NCBI GenBank assembly: GCA_947493995.1
Contig: CANLTJ010000005.1
Span: 1-64,000 of the forward strand
Direction: 5' to 3'
Source of the DNA: an uncultured Arachnia sp.
GTDB taxonomy: Bacteria > Actinomycetota > Actinomycetes > Propionibacteriales > Propionibacteriaceae
Length of the DNA stretch: 64,000 nucleotides
Part shown: positions 9,753 through 18,845 of the stretch, piece by piece
Numbering within the stretch: position 1 is the stretch's first letter
Layout of the letters: each line of letters starts with the position of its first letter
The notes under the pieces: model-generated
The model's input: only the letters and a program-made list of their open reading frames with translations
Database searches by the model: none
Told to the model about the DNA's origin: nothing
Position numbers and translations under genes: made by a program

Positions 9753-9799
9753 GCAACCTTCTTCCATCAATGTTTTGGCTTGGGTGGACGTGGGGAATG

Positions 9800-11302
9800 C
9801 TAGCCCACGGTTTCCAATGACTCTGACGTGTGTTCCGCACCGCGCGGCGGGAGGAGAATCTGATCCCGCAGCGCATCACGGACGATGGGGACCACTTCGG
9901 CGGCCACCTGCCCGGTCTCCAGGTCCAGGATGCTCGAAACGGCGGCGATGACTTGAGCGAGTGTGAGCTCGCCGTCGAGGGCTCCGAGAACCGCACCGTC
10001 GGCGGTGCTGACGCGGATGGCTCGGAGCAGACCGGTGCGTTGTCGCAGGACGATGTGGGTAGGGTCCTGCGCGCCCGGCTCGCCTATGCTTTCCTGCACG
10101 ACGTTGCCGAGGCGGGGGCGACTGGCCAGGAGTTCGTCCAGCGGGAGCGTTGCCGCGTCCACCGCTGCGCGGTTGCGGGCGAAGACATCACCCACAGGTT
10201 GAGCGACGCCGTGCGGCCATGACTCGCATCTGACGTCCGGCTCTGCCCGCCCAGCGGCGGTCAGCAGCATCCATCCCATCCCCACCTCGCTGATTCCGAG
10301 ACCTTGAAAGTAGTCGAGCCACCGTCGGTAGGCGGGTTCCCACTCGTCCGATCCAGCCAGCCCGGCATCGGTCAGCCACATCTCGATGTAGGCGTAGGCG
10401 TCGAGGCGTTCGCGTTCGATGACCCAGCAGTCGAGGCCGGTTCCCTGCACCCAACCACTGAGCCGGTCCTGCCACTCGACGCCGTCGAGGATGGCCCAGT
10501 TTGTGAGCAGTTGCAGGCTGCCACCGTCGCTCAGGTGTTGCGATGCCTGCCTGACGATGGTTTCCACGAGTCCATCGGCCACCAGGTCTCCTTCCCGGTA
10601 AGTCAGGCGTTGGCCGTCCGGTGGGCTCATGACGTACGGCGGGTTGGAGACGATGAGATCGAAGCGTTCCCCCACCACGGGTTCGAACAGGGATCCCTCG
10701 CGCAGGTCGACATCTGCTTCACTGAGGTCAGCACTCACACGCGCCATTCGCAGGGCGCGCGGATTCAGATCGGTGCCCACCACCGTGGAGGCGTGTCTAG
10801 CGAGGTGCAGCGCCTGTACCCCGCAGCCGGTTCCCAGGTCAAGGGCTCGATCCACGGGCGTGCGCATGGTGATCTCGGCAAGCGTGAGAGAAGCCGGGGA
10901 CGCGCCGAGCACATAGTCGGGACGTGTGGGCGATGTGGTCTGGTCCAGGCCAGGGCTCAGGTCACTGACAAGGAAACCGGACGCGCCATCATCAGGGGAC
11001 GCGTAGGGCCGGATGTCCACCAGTGCCCGCACGACGTCGTCCACACATTCCACGAAGCCGGCCCGGATCACTGCTTCCACATCCAGAACCTCCGCGACGC
11101 AGGGATAGGGAACGTCCTGCTGCAGGATGAAGAGCCGGATGAGACACGCGAGCGGATCCATGGAACCCTCGAGCGCCACGTCCGCGGCGACGGTGCTGTT
11201 GCGTCCCAGCCCGCCCTGGCCAGCCTCACCGATGCGTTCAAGCACCTGGTCGGTTGTGTAGTTGGCGTCGAGCAGCTGGCGACGGAAATCCGGGACTGTC
11301 AT
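9800..11302 (-). CDS. Class I SAM methyltransferase with NPPY motif
   Basis: A 500-aa protein. An N-terminal helical region (about 1-130) precedes a Rossmann methyltransferase domain with SAM-binding DLGTGCGVQALHLA and the LIVSNPPYVMSP motif typical of enzymes that methylate amide or amino nitrogens (HemK/RsmC/Dam-like). About 200 further residues follow, including a HTH-like end. The substrate cannot be read from sequence. Start: the ORF extends to 11437, but the ATG at 11302 (MTVPDFRRQLLDANYTTDQ) begins the protein-like region and leaves room for a divergent promoter shared with the small membrane protein at 11402. It lies 47 bases upstream of topA, on the same strand. Confidence 0.75.
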   Translation of the reverse strand: MTVPDFRRQLLDANYTTDQVLERIGEAGQGGLGRNSTVAADVALEGSMDPLACLIRLFILQQDVPYPCVAEVLDVEAVIRAGFVECVDDVVRALVDIRPYASPDDGASGFLVSDLSPGLDQTTSPTRPDYVLGASPASLTLAEITMRTPVDRALDLGTGCGVQALHLARHASTVVGTDLNPRALRMARVSADLSEADVDLREGSLFEPVVGERFDLIVSNPPYVMSPPDGQRLTYREGDLVADGLVETIVRQASQHLSDGGSLQLLTNWAILDGVEWQDRLSGWVQGTGLDCWVIERERLDAYAYIEMWLTDAGLAGSDEWEPAYRRWLDYFQGLGISEVGMGWMLLTAAGRAEPDVRCESWPHGVAQPVGDVFARNRAAVDAATLPLDELLASRPRLGNVVQESIGEPGAQDPTHIVLRQRTGLLRAIRVSTADGAVLGALDGELTLAQVIAAVSSILDLETGQVAAEVVPIVRDALRDQILLPPRGAEHTSESLETVG

Positions 11303-11401
11303 GGCATCCACACTCCGACTCTGCCCGAGAACCCCCGGATCAGCCGAATCCAATCCTCGGACAGGCTGGTGTCGGAGCTTCAGCGGTGCAATGATTCGGC
11401 A

Positions 11402-11623
11402 ATGGAACGACTCGATGAGAAGCCCGGCCGCAGCCACAAGAGTTCATCACTGGTCAAGGCAATCGCGTCCGCCGTGATCGCAGGAGTGATCACCTTCCTC
11501 CTCCTGTTCTTCCTCTCGAGTCTCAACCAGGGAGTCTCCGGCATGATCGGTGCAGGCGTGGCGATCGTGGTGGGGGGCCTCGTCTCGGCCATTACCCTTC
11601 CCACGCCCCGACGCGAGCGCTGA
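11402..11623 (+). CDS. Small membrane protein, 73 aa
   Basis: A basic N-terminus of about 18 residues is followed by two hydrophobic segments (VKAIASAVIAGVITFLLLFF and GMIGAGVAIVVGGLVSAI) and a short basic tail with TPRRER. The composition is unlike a shadow frame and the gene is divergent from the methyltransferase. I do not recognise the family. It ends 12 bases before the stop of the convergent TadG-like gene. Confidence 0.5.
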   Translation: MERLDEKPGRSHKSSSLVKAIASAVIAGVITFLLLFFLSSLNQGVSGMIGAGVAIVVGGLVSAITLPTPRRER

Positions 11624-11635
11624 GGGCGCAAGAGA

Positions 11636-11998
11636 TCATTGAATGGTCCCAGCCGTCGCCTCTCTCTCGATCAATCGCGGAACGCCGGCCAGCGGCGGCC
11701 GCAGGGCCTGGCTGACGCGAACCTCCACGACGAAGGCCCAGCTGTCCCCGGTCACGTGGCACGCCGTCATATCCGATCCATTGCGGGCGGCCACCGCTTC
11801 CGCGGCGGCACAGGCATCGGTTCCCTGGGCGTGGGCGCCGGCCGCCGCCAGTGAGGCCAGGTCCGCCGCGTCCTGGACAGCGCTGACCTGACTGAGCCAG
11901 GCAACCAGGAGTGAGGCCGCCCAGGCCACGGCAAGCAGGGACAGGCATATGCCTGCGCTCAGTAGCGTCCCCGCACCGCGTTCATCCGGTCGTGTCAC
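11636..11998 (-). CDS. TadG/TadE-like pilus-associated protein (Rv3654c type)
   Basis: A membrane-anchored pseudopilin-like protein of about 120 aa, probably assembled or secreted by the Flp/Tad machinery. RPDERGAGTLL precedes a hydrophobic helix (about residues 8-35), followed by SAVQDAADLASLAAAGAHA, the hallmark of the TadG/Rv3654c-like group. I took the GTG at 11998 (VTRPDERG), which overlaps the upstream TadE stop by 17 bases; the ORF is open to 12052. Third gene of the pilin set 12607-11636. Confidence 0.75.
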   Translation of the reverse strand: MTRPDERGAGTLLSAGICLSLLAVAWAASLLVAWLSQVSAVQDAADLASLAAAGAHAQGTDACAAAEAVAARNGSDMTACHVTGDSWAFVVEVRVSQALRPPLAGVPRLIEREATAGTIQ

Positions 11999-12386
11999 TG
12001 CTGACCCCCGGTTCCCATGTGGCCCAGCGCTCGGCAGAGACCACGACGTCACCGAGGCCCATGACAGACACCGGCGCGCTCACTGTCACCGTCACTCCGT
12101 CTGGGCTTCTGTCCACACGAAACCCTGCACCTGTCGGCGCTTCCCGCCGTGCTGCTGCAGCGGCTTCGACGTCTCCTCGTGTCAGTTGCCGCGCAATCTC
12201 CGTGCTCGTGCGGGCACAGGCGGCCTGCGCCACCCCGAGCAACACGACGGCGGCGAGGGTGGCCGTCAGCAACGTGGCAGTCACGAAACCAACAGCCAAC
12301 TCCACCGTGACCATGCCCCGATGATCTTCGCTGCCCGGCCGGCGCGAGGCGGAGCCCTCTCCCGCCGCCCCGCGCCGCCTGCTCAT
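11982..12386 (-). CDS. TadE-like minor pilin
   Basis: A 134-aa protein with the TadE pattern: a short basic leader, then GMVTVELAVGFVTATLLTA with the conserved Glu at position 5 after the Gly of the prepilin-type site, a single membrane helix, and a beta-rich C-terminus. Its ATG overlaps the stop of the DUF4244 pilin by four bases. The open frame extends upstream to 12692, but that part is antisense-like. Known family role: minor subunit of Flp-type pili. Confidence 0.8.
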   Translation of the reverse strand: MSRRRGAAGEGSASRRPGSEDHRGMVTVELAVGFVTATLLTATLAAVVLLGVAQAACARTSTEIARQLTRGDVEAAAAARREAPTGAGFRVDRSPDGVTVTVSAPVSVMGLGDVVVSAERWATWEPGVSSDTTG

Positions 12387-12607
12387 ATCGCCATCGCCAC
12401 GTTCTGGAAGACTGCCAGCACCCAGTCCTGCAGCATTTGGAAGAAGGCGTTGTCGCTGAAGATGCGCAGCAGGACGATCGCTGCAGTGGCAGCAGCGACC
12501 AGACCGATGGCGTACTCCACGGTGGTCAGTCCCCGCTCGGCCAGATGTCGAGCCTCCAACTTCTCTGGCGTGTGCGGTTCGCACGCAAGCTCGTCGTGAT
12601 TCATCAT
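12383..12607 (-). CDS. Flp-type major pilin (DUF4244)
   Basis: A 74-aa prepilin. The hydrophilic leader ends in ERG, followed by LTTVEYAIGLVAAATAAIVL, with Glu five residues after the Gly, as needed for prepilin peptidase processing. This matches the DUF4244 proteins encoded next to tad genes in actinobacteria. Ribosome site GGGGAGAG lies close upstream; the second ATG at 12604 is spaced better than the first. It probably heads its own transcript, because 178 non-coding bases separate it from the helicase upstream. No prepilin peptidase gene is in this window. Confidence 0.8.
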   Translation of the reverse strand: MMNHDELACEPHTPEKLEARHLAERGLTTVEYAIGLVAAATAAIVLLRIFSDNAFFQMLQDWVLAVFQNVAMAI

Positions 12608-12785
12608 GATCTCTCCCCTTTTTCCGTAGGTGTCCTTGACGGATGCGGTTCATCCGTCGACACCCCTCACCTTGGGCGGCGGGGCGCACCAATCACCCAA
12701 GAGGAACCGGATCTGTGGACAGGACGGTCCCCGGACAACACCGCCAGTGGCGACGGACAACACCGATGCTGTGGAAACGCGGTGA

Positions 12786-15044
12786 TCAGCGGTTCGGGAG
12801 GAGCAGAGCCCTGAGAAGCACGGCTGCCCGTCGCTTGTCCAGGAACTGGTTGGCGTTCCCGCACTTGGGAGAGACGATGCAGGCAGGGCATCCAGCCAGA
12901 CATTCGCACGTCTCCAGCCGTTGAAGGGTTGCCTCCAGCCACTGCTGCGCCACGTCGTGGGCGTGCGCCGCAAAGCCGGATCCTCCCGCGAGACCGTCAT
13001 GCACAAACACCGTCGGGAGCCCCGTTTCGGGGTGCACGGGCGTGCTCACCCCGCCGATGTCCCATCGGTCACACGGAGCGAAGGCGGGGAGCAACCCGAT
13101 GGCGGTGTGTTCTATTGCGTGCAGGGCGGAACCCATCTCCAGGGGAGCCCAACCCAGCGTTTCCTCCAGCGCAGGGGGGACGCTCCACCACACGGCCTCG
13201 GTCATCATCTGGTGGGCCGGGAGGTCCAGCGGTGTGGAGTCGAGCACCTCGTGGGTGATCTCGTCGCGCCTGAGGTAGCCCGTGACCTGAGACGTCAGCC
13301 TCACCCTCCCCAGAATCACCTCAAGGTCCAGGACGTTTCGTTGGCGCACAACGGAGAGATCGTCGATGTCAGATCTCGACTGCGCCTGCGTGTAGTAGGG
13401 CTCCGAGAACCGGGAAACGAATGCACTCCCGTCGTCGAGATCCAGTTGCGAGACGAGCCACGCCTCCCCCTGGTGCAGATACACCGCCCCCGGATGCACC
13501 GTCCTGTCCGCCGTGTCATGGTCGATCACCCCCACCACCCGTCCGGTTCCCTGCTCGATGATCTCCACCGGTGTGGGTCCTGCCGCACGCAGGTTGATGT
13601 GGTCCACAGCCCTGTCCGGGCGGGTCCAGAACCACCTCTGTCCGCGATCCCGCAGTACCTTCTGCCGGGACAGCGCCTCCGCAATGGCGAGCGTGGCGGG
13701 TCCGAACCATTTCTCATCAGCAGCGGTCAGCGGATGCTCCTGAGCCGCGGCGGCCAGATGGGGTCCCAGGACATGGGGGTTGGTCGGGTGGAGCACGAGA
13801 TGTTCGACGGGGGCATCGAAGACGACCTCCGGGTGGTCCAGAAGATAGGCATCCAGGGGGTTCTCCCGCGCCAGAAGAACGACGAGCGACTCCTGGCCGG
13901 TACGCCCTGCCCGTCCTGCCTGTTGCCAGAAGGCGGACAGCCTTCCGGGGTAGCCGGAGACCAGCACAGCCTCGATTCCCGAGACATCGATGCCGAGTTC
14001 CAACGCATTGGTGGTGGCCATCCCCCGCACTTCCCCGGACTGCAGGCCAGCCTCCAGCGCCCGACGCTCCATCGCCAGGTATCCGCCGCGGTAGGAGGCG
14101 ATGTGGGCCGGCTGGGCCGCCTGCTCCTGTGCGGCCACGGACACCAGTTCGGCCCCGGCCCGTGAGGGCACGAACGCCAAGGTCTGGGCCTCGTCGTCGG
14201 AGAGTCCGGCCAGGAGGCGAGCCGTGTCCTGACGCAGGGAGCCGCTGGGCTTCCACAGCGCGACGGTTCGTGGGCCAACAGGGGCTGTGGAGGCGTCCAC
14301 CACGTCCACCGCCGGCTCCCCCACCAGTCGTCCGCCGAACTCCGCCGCGTTGGGCGCGGTGGCTGAGGACAGCAGCATGGTGGGCGACGCCCCGTACAGC
14401 TCGCACACCCGCCGCAACCGTCGCACAACACTCGCCACGTGCGCCCCGAACGTGCCGTGATAGCGATGTGCTTCGTCGATCACGAGGTAGCGCAGTCCGC
14501 CGAGGAAGGATGCCCAGCGCTGGTGATTCGGCAGCACCGAGAAATGCAGCATGTCCGGGTTAGTCGCCACGACGCTGGCGTGCTCCCGGGCGAATCTGCG
14601 CTCCTCCGCATCCGAATCCCCGTCCAGTGCCGTGATGCGCCATGAGGACGGAGCCATGGCCGACGCAGCCCGCACCTGGTCATGGGCCAGAGCTTTGGTG
14701 GGGGCCACGTAGAGGGCGGTGGGACGCTGACGCGTGAACCGGGGTCTGGCGCTCGAGCCCGACGGCAGGGCAGCTGCTCCGGTGGTGGCAGCCAGCACCG
14801 GCATCAGGTAGGCCAGCGTTTTGCCGGACCCCGTGGGCGTGGAGATCGCCACGTGCTTCTGGCTGTGGGCGAGGTCAGCGAACTGCACCTGGTGCAGCCA
14901 CGGTTGATCGATGCCAGTGGCACGCACGGTGTCCACACACTCTGCGGGGAACCATGACGGCCACGGGACCGGGGTTCCCGCCCTCGGCTCCCGTCGGCGC
15001 GACTCGACCACCTCGTCGCTGCCCAGCACCCAGTCCCATTTCAC
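12786..15044 (-). CDS. DEAD/DEAH-box helicase with C-terminal DUF1998 (MrfA/Rv3649 type)
   Basis: A 752-aa superfamily 2 helicase. Walker A is STPTGSGKT, motif II is IDEAHRYHG, and motif VI is QQAGRAGRTGQ after ALELGIDVSGIEAVL. The C-terminal domain ends with four clustered Cys (CECLAGCPAC and KCG) that should bind zinc, as in the DUF1998 helicase MrfA, which takes part in DNA-damage repair in Bacillus. I start at the GTG at 15044 (VKWDWVLGSDEVVE); the frame is open to 15164, but that lies inside the structured putA upstream region. Divergent from putA. Confidence 0.85.
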   Translation of the reverse strand: MKWDWVLGSDEVVESRRREPRAGTPVPWPSWFPAECVDTVRATGIDQPWLHQVQFADLAHSQKHVAISTPTGSGKTLAYLMPVLAATTGAAALPSGSSARPRFTRQRPTALYVAPTKALAHDQVRAASAMAPSSWRITALDGDSDAEERRFAREHASVVATNPDMLHFSVLPNHQRWASFLGGLRYLVIDEAHRYHGTFGAHVASVVRRLRRVCELYGASPTMLLSSATAPNAAEFGGRLVGEPAVDVVDASTAPVGPRTVALWKPSGSLRQDTARLLAGLSDDEAQTLAFVPSRAGAELVSVAAQEQAAQPAHIASYRGGYLAMERRALEAGLQSGEVRGMATTNALELGIDVSGIEAVLVSGYPGRLSAFWQQAGRAGRTGQESLVVLLARENPLDAYLLDHPEVVFDAPVEHLVLHPTNPHVLGPHLAAAAQEHPLTAADEKWFGPATLAIAEALSRQKVLRDRGQRWFWTRPDRAVDHINLRAAGPTPVEIIEQGTGRVVGVIDHDTADRTVHPGAVYLHQGEAWLVSQLDLDDGSAFVSRFSEPYYTQAQSRSDIDDLSVVRQRNVLDLEVILGRVRLTSQVTGYLRRDEITHEVLDSTPLDLPAHQMMTEAVWWSVPPALEETLGWAPLEMGSALHAIEHTAIGLLPAFAPCDRWDIGGVSTPVHPETGLPTVFVHDGLAGGSGFAAHAHDVAQQWLEATLQRLETCECLAGCPACIVSPKCGNANQFLDKRRAAVLLRALLLPNR

Positions 15045-15097
15045 GCCACCACTGTGCCACCCTGCACCGACAGGGATCCGGCTCCCCCAACCGGTGA

Positions 15098-15176
15098 CTG
15101 TCCCCCATGCTGGAGAATCGATGCTCTCACGGTCTATGTGACCGCGAAAGCATCGAAATGACACCGCAGGGGACAG
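15098..15176. promoter_or_regulatory. Three nested inverted repeats sharing one centre, upstream of putA
   Basis: Three perfect arm pairs are all centred on base 15137: CTGTCCCC (15098-15105) with GGGGACAG (15169-15176), TCGATGCT (15118-15125) with AGCATCGA (15149-15156), and CGGTC (15130-15134) with GACCG (15140-15144) around TATGT. The structure ends nine bases before the putA ATG. It could be an operator array for a dimeric regulator, a 5'-UTR hairpin, or both. No regulator gene is adjacent. Confidence 0.6.
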
Positions 15177-15185
15177 ACTGGAGAC

Positions 15186-18100
15186 ATGTCAAAGATCGAG
15201 TTCACCGAGGACATCACCGCAGTGGCCGAAGTGGTTGACGACGCCGTCGCCCTGGCCCTCGCATGGCGCACACGAGCGGAGAAACAGGAGACGCGCCGGG
15301 AGCGAGCCACGGCACGTCGGCTCGCCGGTCTGCTCTCGGATGCCGAGGGACTGGCCATGGCCGTGCGATTCGTGGACGAGGTGGCGCGCGTCGAGGACGT
15401 CCACGCAGCCGCGAAGGTCCTCACCACTCTGCGTGGCAGCGCCAGCTTCCTGGGACCCGTGGACCGGCTGATGCTCAGTGCCGGCGCTCGCCTGGCACCG
15501 CTGCTGCCGTGGATCGTCGTCCCTCTGGCCCGCAAGCGTCTGCGACAGATCGTGGGGCATCTCGTCGTGGATGCCGACGACCCGCAACTGGCACGTCATC
15601 TCCGCAGGTTCTCCGCTGAGGGTGTGACCCTGAACATCAACCTGCTGGGCGAAGCGGTGCTGGGCGAATCCGAGGCCACCTCACGCACTCGACGCACCGT
15701 CGAGCTCCTGCAACGCACCGACGTGCACTACATATCCGTCAAGGTGTCCTCGATGGTGTCCCAGATCTCCACCTGGGACACCGCGGGCACCGTACAGAGG
15801 GCGTCGGAGCGTCTCCGCGATGTCTATCGAGCGGCGACGGACCGCTCACCGCAAGCCTTTGTGAACCTGGACATGGAGGAGTACCGGGACCTGGACCTCA
15901 CGCTGGAGGTCTTCGAGACCCTGCTGATGGAACCCGAGTTCCTGCAGCTGGAGGCGGGCATCGTCCTCCAGGCCTATCTCCCTGATGCGCTGGGCGCGCT
16001 GGAGCGACTCATCCAGTTCTCCCATCGACGGCGCGAACGGGGCGGCGCCGGCATCAAGGTACGTGTCGTCAAGGGCGCGAATCTGGCCATGGAAGCTGTG
16101 GAGGCGGAGGTCCACGGCTGGCCACAGGCTCCGTACACGAACAAGGCAGACGTGGACGCCAACTATCTGCGCATCGTTGAGCGGGCGCTCCGTCCCGACG
16201 CCACCGATGTCATGCGGTTGGGGGTTGCCAGCCACAATCTGTTTGCCGTGGGCACCGCCCACCTCCTGGCACGGCGTCGCGGCGTCGAGGACCGGATGGA
16301 TGTGGAGATGTTGCAGGGCATGGCACCTGCCGAGTCCCGCGCGGTCCTGGACGATGTGGGAACCATGGTCCTTTACACACCGATCGTGGCCCCCGCCGAC
16401 TTCAACGTGGCCGTGTCCTACTTGGTCCGTAGGCTCGAGGAGAACGCCCAGCCGCAAAACTTTCTGCACGCCATGGCTGGCGGCACGTCGGCGATGGAGC
16501 GTCAGGAACAGTGGTTCCGCGACGCCGCAGCCGCGGTCGATGCAACACCGGTGGGTCCGCGACGCACGGCGCAACGTCCCCCCATCGGCGAGCATTTCGC
16601 CAATACCCCGGATTCCGATCCTGCGCTGGTCGATACCAGGGAGTGGGCCGCCGCGGCGCTGGCCGAGGAACCCGATGAACCCCGGACCCCGTTCAGCACG
16701 ATCGAGGACATTGATCACACGGTCTCCACGGCGCGCACCGCTGCCGATGCATGGGCGGCTCGCAGCCCCTCCGAACGGGCGCAGATCTTGCGGGAGGGGG
16801 CGCGGGAACTGGAGAACCGACGCGGGAAGCTCGTCTCGGCGATGGCTGCCGAGGGCGGAAAGACCATCGATCAGTCGGATCCGGAGATCAGCGAGGCCAT
16901 CGACTTCGCGCGGTACTACGCCGATGCTGCGCTCCACCTTGCGCCCGGGCATGCGATGACCGACGGCGCCACGTTCGACGCCCCCGCACTCACGTTGGTG
17001 ACACCGCCGTGGAACTTCCCCGTGGCCATCCCCATCGGCGGTGTGCTGGCCGCGTTGGCAGCCGGGTCGGGCGTCATCATCAAGCCCGCTCACCCGGTGC
17101 CCCGATGCACGGAGATCGCGGTGGAAGCTCTGTGGGCGGCAGGGGTGCCGGAGGAGGTGCTTCACGTCGTCCGCACCGACGAAGGCGATGTGGGGCGGCA
17201 TCTGGTCTCGCACACCGGCGTGGACCAAGTGGTGCTGACCGGAGGCATCGACACTGCAGACCTCTTCTCGTCATGGCGCCGGGGCCGGACACTGGGACCC
17301 CGCGTGCTCGCCGAGACGTCCGGGAAGAACGCTCTCGTCATCACGCCCGCCGCCGACGTGGATCTTGCTGTCGCGGACCTTGTGAAGTCCGCCTTCGGTC
17401 ACGCTGGCCAGAAATGTTCGGCTGCCTCACTGGCCATCCTCGTGGGCTCCGCAGCACGGTTCCCCCGGCTCCGACGCCAACTCATCGACGCCGTGCGATC
17501 CGTGCGCGTGGGCTGGCCGCAGGACTTGGGAGCGGTCATGGGACCGGTCATCGAACCGCCTTCAGGCAAGCTCCTCAGGGCGCTGACAACCCTGGAGAAG
17601 GGAGAGACGTGGCTGGTGGAGCCACGCCGCCTCGACGACTCGGGCCGGCTGTGGTCCCCCGGCCTCAAGGAGGGCGTGGCCCCGGGTTCCTTCTTCCACC
17701 TGACGGAAGTCTTCGGACCCGTGCTGGGGATCATGCACGCCCGCGATCTGGATGAGGCCATCCGTTGGCAGAACGCCACCCGTTTCGGACTCACCGGGGG
17801 CATCCATTCGCTGGACCCCGATGAGATCGATCAGTGGCTGGTAAGTGTCGAGGTGGGGAATGCCTACGTCAATCGTGGGACGACGGGTGCGATCGTGCGA
17901 CGGCAGTCCTTCGGCGGGTGGAAGGACTCCGCCGTGGGTGCCGGAGCAAAAGCAGGTGGACCGAATTACGTCGCCGCTCTCGGCGCATGGATTCCCGATG
18001 GAATGCCAACCCGACGCCGCCAACCTCTACCGCGAGTGGCAGCCGTGGCCAGCAGCCTGGCGCCGCTGCTGCGCTCCCAGGAGGAGGCCGCGTGGTTCGA

Positions 18101-18632
18101 GGCCGCCGTGGAATCCGACGCGTACGCATGGGAGACCGAGTTCGGGCACGGCCGCGACGAAACGGGGTTGGCCTCCGAGCTCAATGAGTTCCGCTACCGC
18201 CCGGTGCCGCTGGTGGTGGTGCGGTGCGAGGCAGGGACGTCATGGGTGGAACTGGCGCGCGTCCTCGTGGGGGCCGAGTTGGTGGGAGCCCCGGTGCGAT
18301 TGAGCCTGACCCAGTCGGTCTCGGATGAACTCGACGATCTGCTGTCGGGGAGCGGCGAGGGTCGAGCGTTGGCGGATGCGCTCCGCCCGCTACGTGTGAC
18401 AGCCGAAGGGCCCATGTCCAGCTGGTTCGACGACGGACCCGTACCGGGGTCGCGGGTGCGGGTTCTCGGAGGCGCACATCATCTGGCGGACGAGGTTGTT
18501 GCGGGCGCGGAAGTGCGCGTCGGTCCGGTACTGGCCAATGGCCGTCGTGAGCTGCTGACAATGCTGCGTGAGCAGTCCATCAGCCGAACCCTGCACCGCT
18601 TCGGCCACGTCCCTCCCGAACTCCAACGCTGA
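15186..18632 (+). CDS. putA: Bifunctional proline dehydrogenase / P5C dehydrogenase
   Basis: Oxidises proline to glutamate in two steps (1,148 aa). The FAD-dependent proline dehydrogenase barrel covers about residues 80-450, with YISVKVSSM, VNLDMEEYRDLDLT, RVVKGAN and APYTNKADVDANY. The aldehyde dehydrogenase domain covers about 500-950, with TPPWNFPVAIPIGG, LAETSGKNAL and the catalytic Cys in GHAGQKCSA (about residue 744). The last 200 residues form an extra C-terminal domain ending DGRREL-like (NGRRELLTMLREQ), as in long PutA proteins. There is no N-terminal ribbon-helix-helix DNA-binding domain, so it should not self-repress. The ATG has a GGAG very close upstream. A dyad array precedes it (15098-15176). 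Confidence 0.93.
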   Translation: MSKIEFTEDITAVAEVVDDAVALALAWRTRAEKQETRRERATARRLAGLLSDAEGLAMAVRFVDEVARVEDVHAAAKVLTTLRGSASFLGPVDRLMLSAGARLAPLLPWIVVPLARKRLRQIVGHLVVDADDPQLARHLRRFSAEGVTLNINLLGEAVLGESEATSRTRRTVELLQRTDVHYISVKVSSMVSQISTWDTAGTVQRASERLRDVYRAATDRSPQAFVNLDMEEYRDLDLTLEVFETLLMEPEFLQLEAGIVLQAYLPDALGALERLIQFSHRRRERGGAGIKVRVVKGANLAMEAVEAEVHGWPQAPYTNKADVDANYLRIVERALRPDATDVMRLGVASHNLFAVGTAHLLARRRGVEDRMDVEMLQGMAPAESRAVLDDVGTMVLYTPIVAPADFNVAVSYLVRRLEENAQPQNFLHAMAGGTSAMERQEQWFRDAAAAVDATPVGPRRTAQRPPIGEHFANTPDSDPALVDTREWAAAALAEEPDEPRTPFSTIEDIDHTVSTARTAADAWAARSPSERAQILREGARELENRRGKLVSAMAAEGGKTIDQSDPEISEAIDFARYYADAALHLAPGHAMTDGATFDAPALTLVTPPWNFPVAIPIGGVLAALAAGSGVIIKPAHPVPRCTEIAVEALWAAGVPEEVLHVVRTDEGDVGRHLVSHTGVDQVVLTGGIDTADLFSSWRRGRTLGPRVLAETSGKNALVITPAADVDLAVADLVKSAFGHAGQKCSAASLAILVGSAARFPRLRRQLIDAVRSVRVGWPQDLGAVMGPVIEPPSGKLLRALTTLEKGETWLVEPRRLDDSGRLWSPGLKEGVAPGSFFHLTEVFGPVLGIMHARDLDEAIRWQNATRFGLTGGIHSLDPDEIDQWLVSVEVGNAYVNRGTTGAIVRRQSFGGWKDSAVGAGAKAGGPNYVAALGAWIPDGMPTRRRQPLPRVAAVASSLAPLLRSQEEAAWFEAAVESDAYAWETEFGHGRDETGLASELNEFRYRPVPLVVVRCEAGTSWVELARVLVGAELVGAPVRLSLTQSVSDELDDLLSGSGEGRALADALRPLRVTAEGPMSSWFDDGPVPGSRVRVLGGAHHLADEVVAGAEVRVGPVLANGRRELLTMLREQSISRTLHRFGHVPPELQR

Positions 18633-18681
18633 GCACCCGACGGCGTGGTGCCGCCTGACCGACCACTCCCACTGCTGAGGG

Positions 18682-18732
18682 GGCACTGTGCCTCCGTCGA
18701 TTCCCGACGCTTCACCTTGCAGGCACAGTGCC
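18682..18732. terminator. 12-bp perfect inverted repeat between convergent putA and ald
   Basis: GGCACTGTGCCT (18682-18693) and AGGCACAGTGCC (18721-18732) are exact complements separated by 27 bases. The position between two convergent genes suggests a bidirectional terminator, but there is no T-run and the loop is long. Each arm is itself nearly palindromic (GGCAC-T/A-GTGCC), so two protein-binding sites are an alternative. Confidence 0.45.
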
Positions 18733-18845
18733 GGCTTGTGGTGGGGCGCAGACGCCGGTCTGTCAGCGGCCAGGCCACACTCAAACCGAGCATGAACGTC
18801 CGGGGCACACCGCACATTCTGTGCGGCCGGTCGATCAGCCCGGGG

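Noticed and set aside
10304..11401. Long plus-strand frame opposite the methyltransferase
   Set aside because: Only the last 73 codons (11402-11623) look like protein; the rest is antisense to SAM and NPPY motifs.
12387..12692. Upstream extension of the TadE-like gene
   Set aside because: It is out of phase with the clearly real DUF4244 pilin gene on the same strand and reads as Arg/His-rich shadow.
15045..15164. N-terminal extension of the helicase to 15164
   Set aside because: The extra codons overlap the nested inverted repeats upstream of putA and show no conserved helicase sequence.
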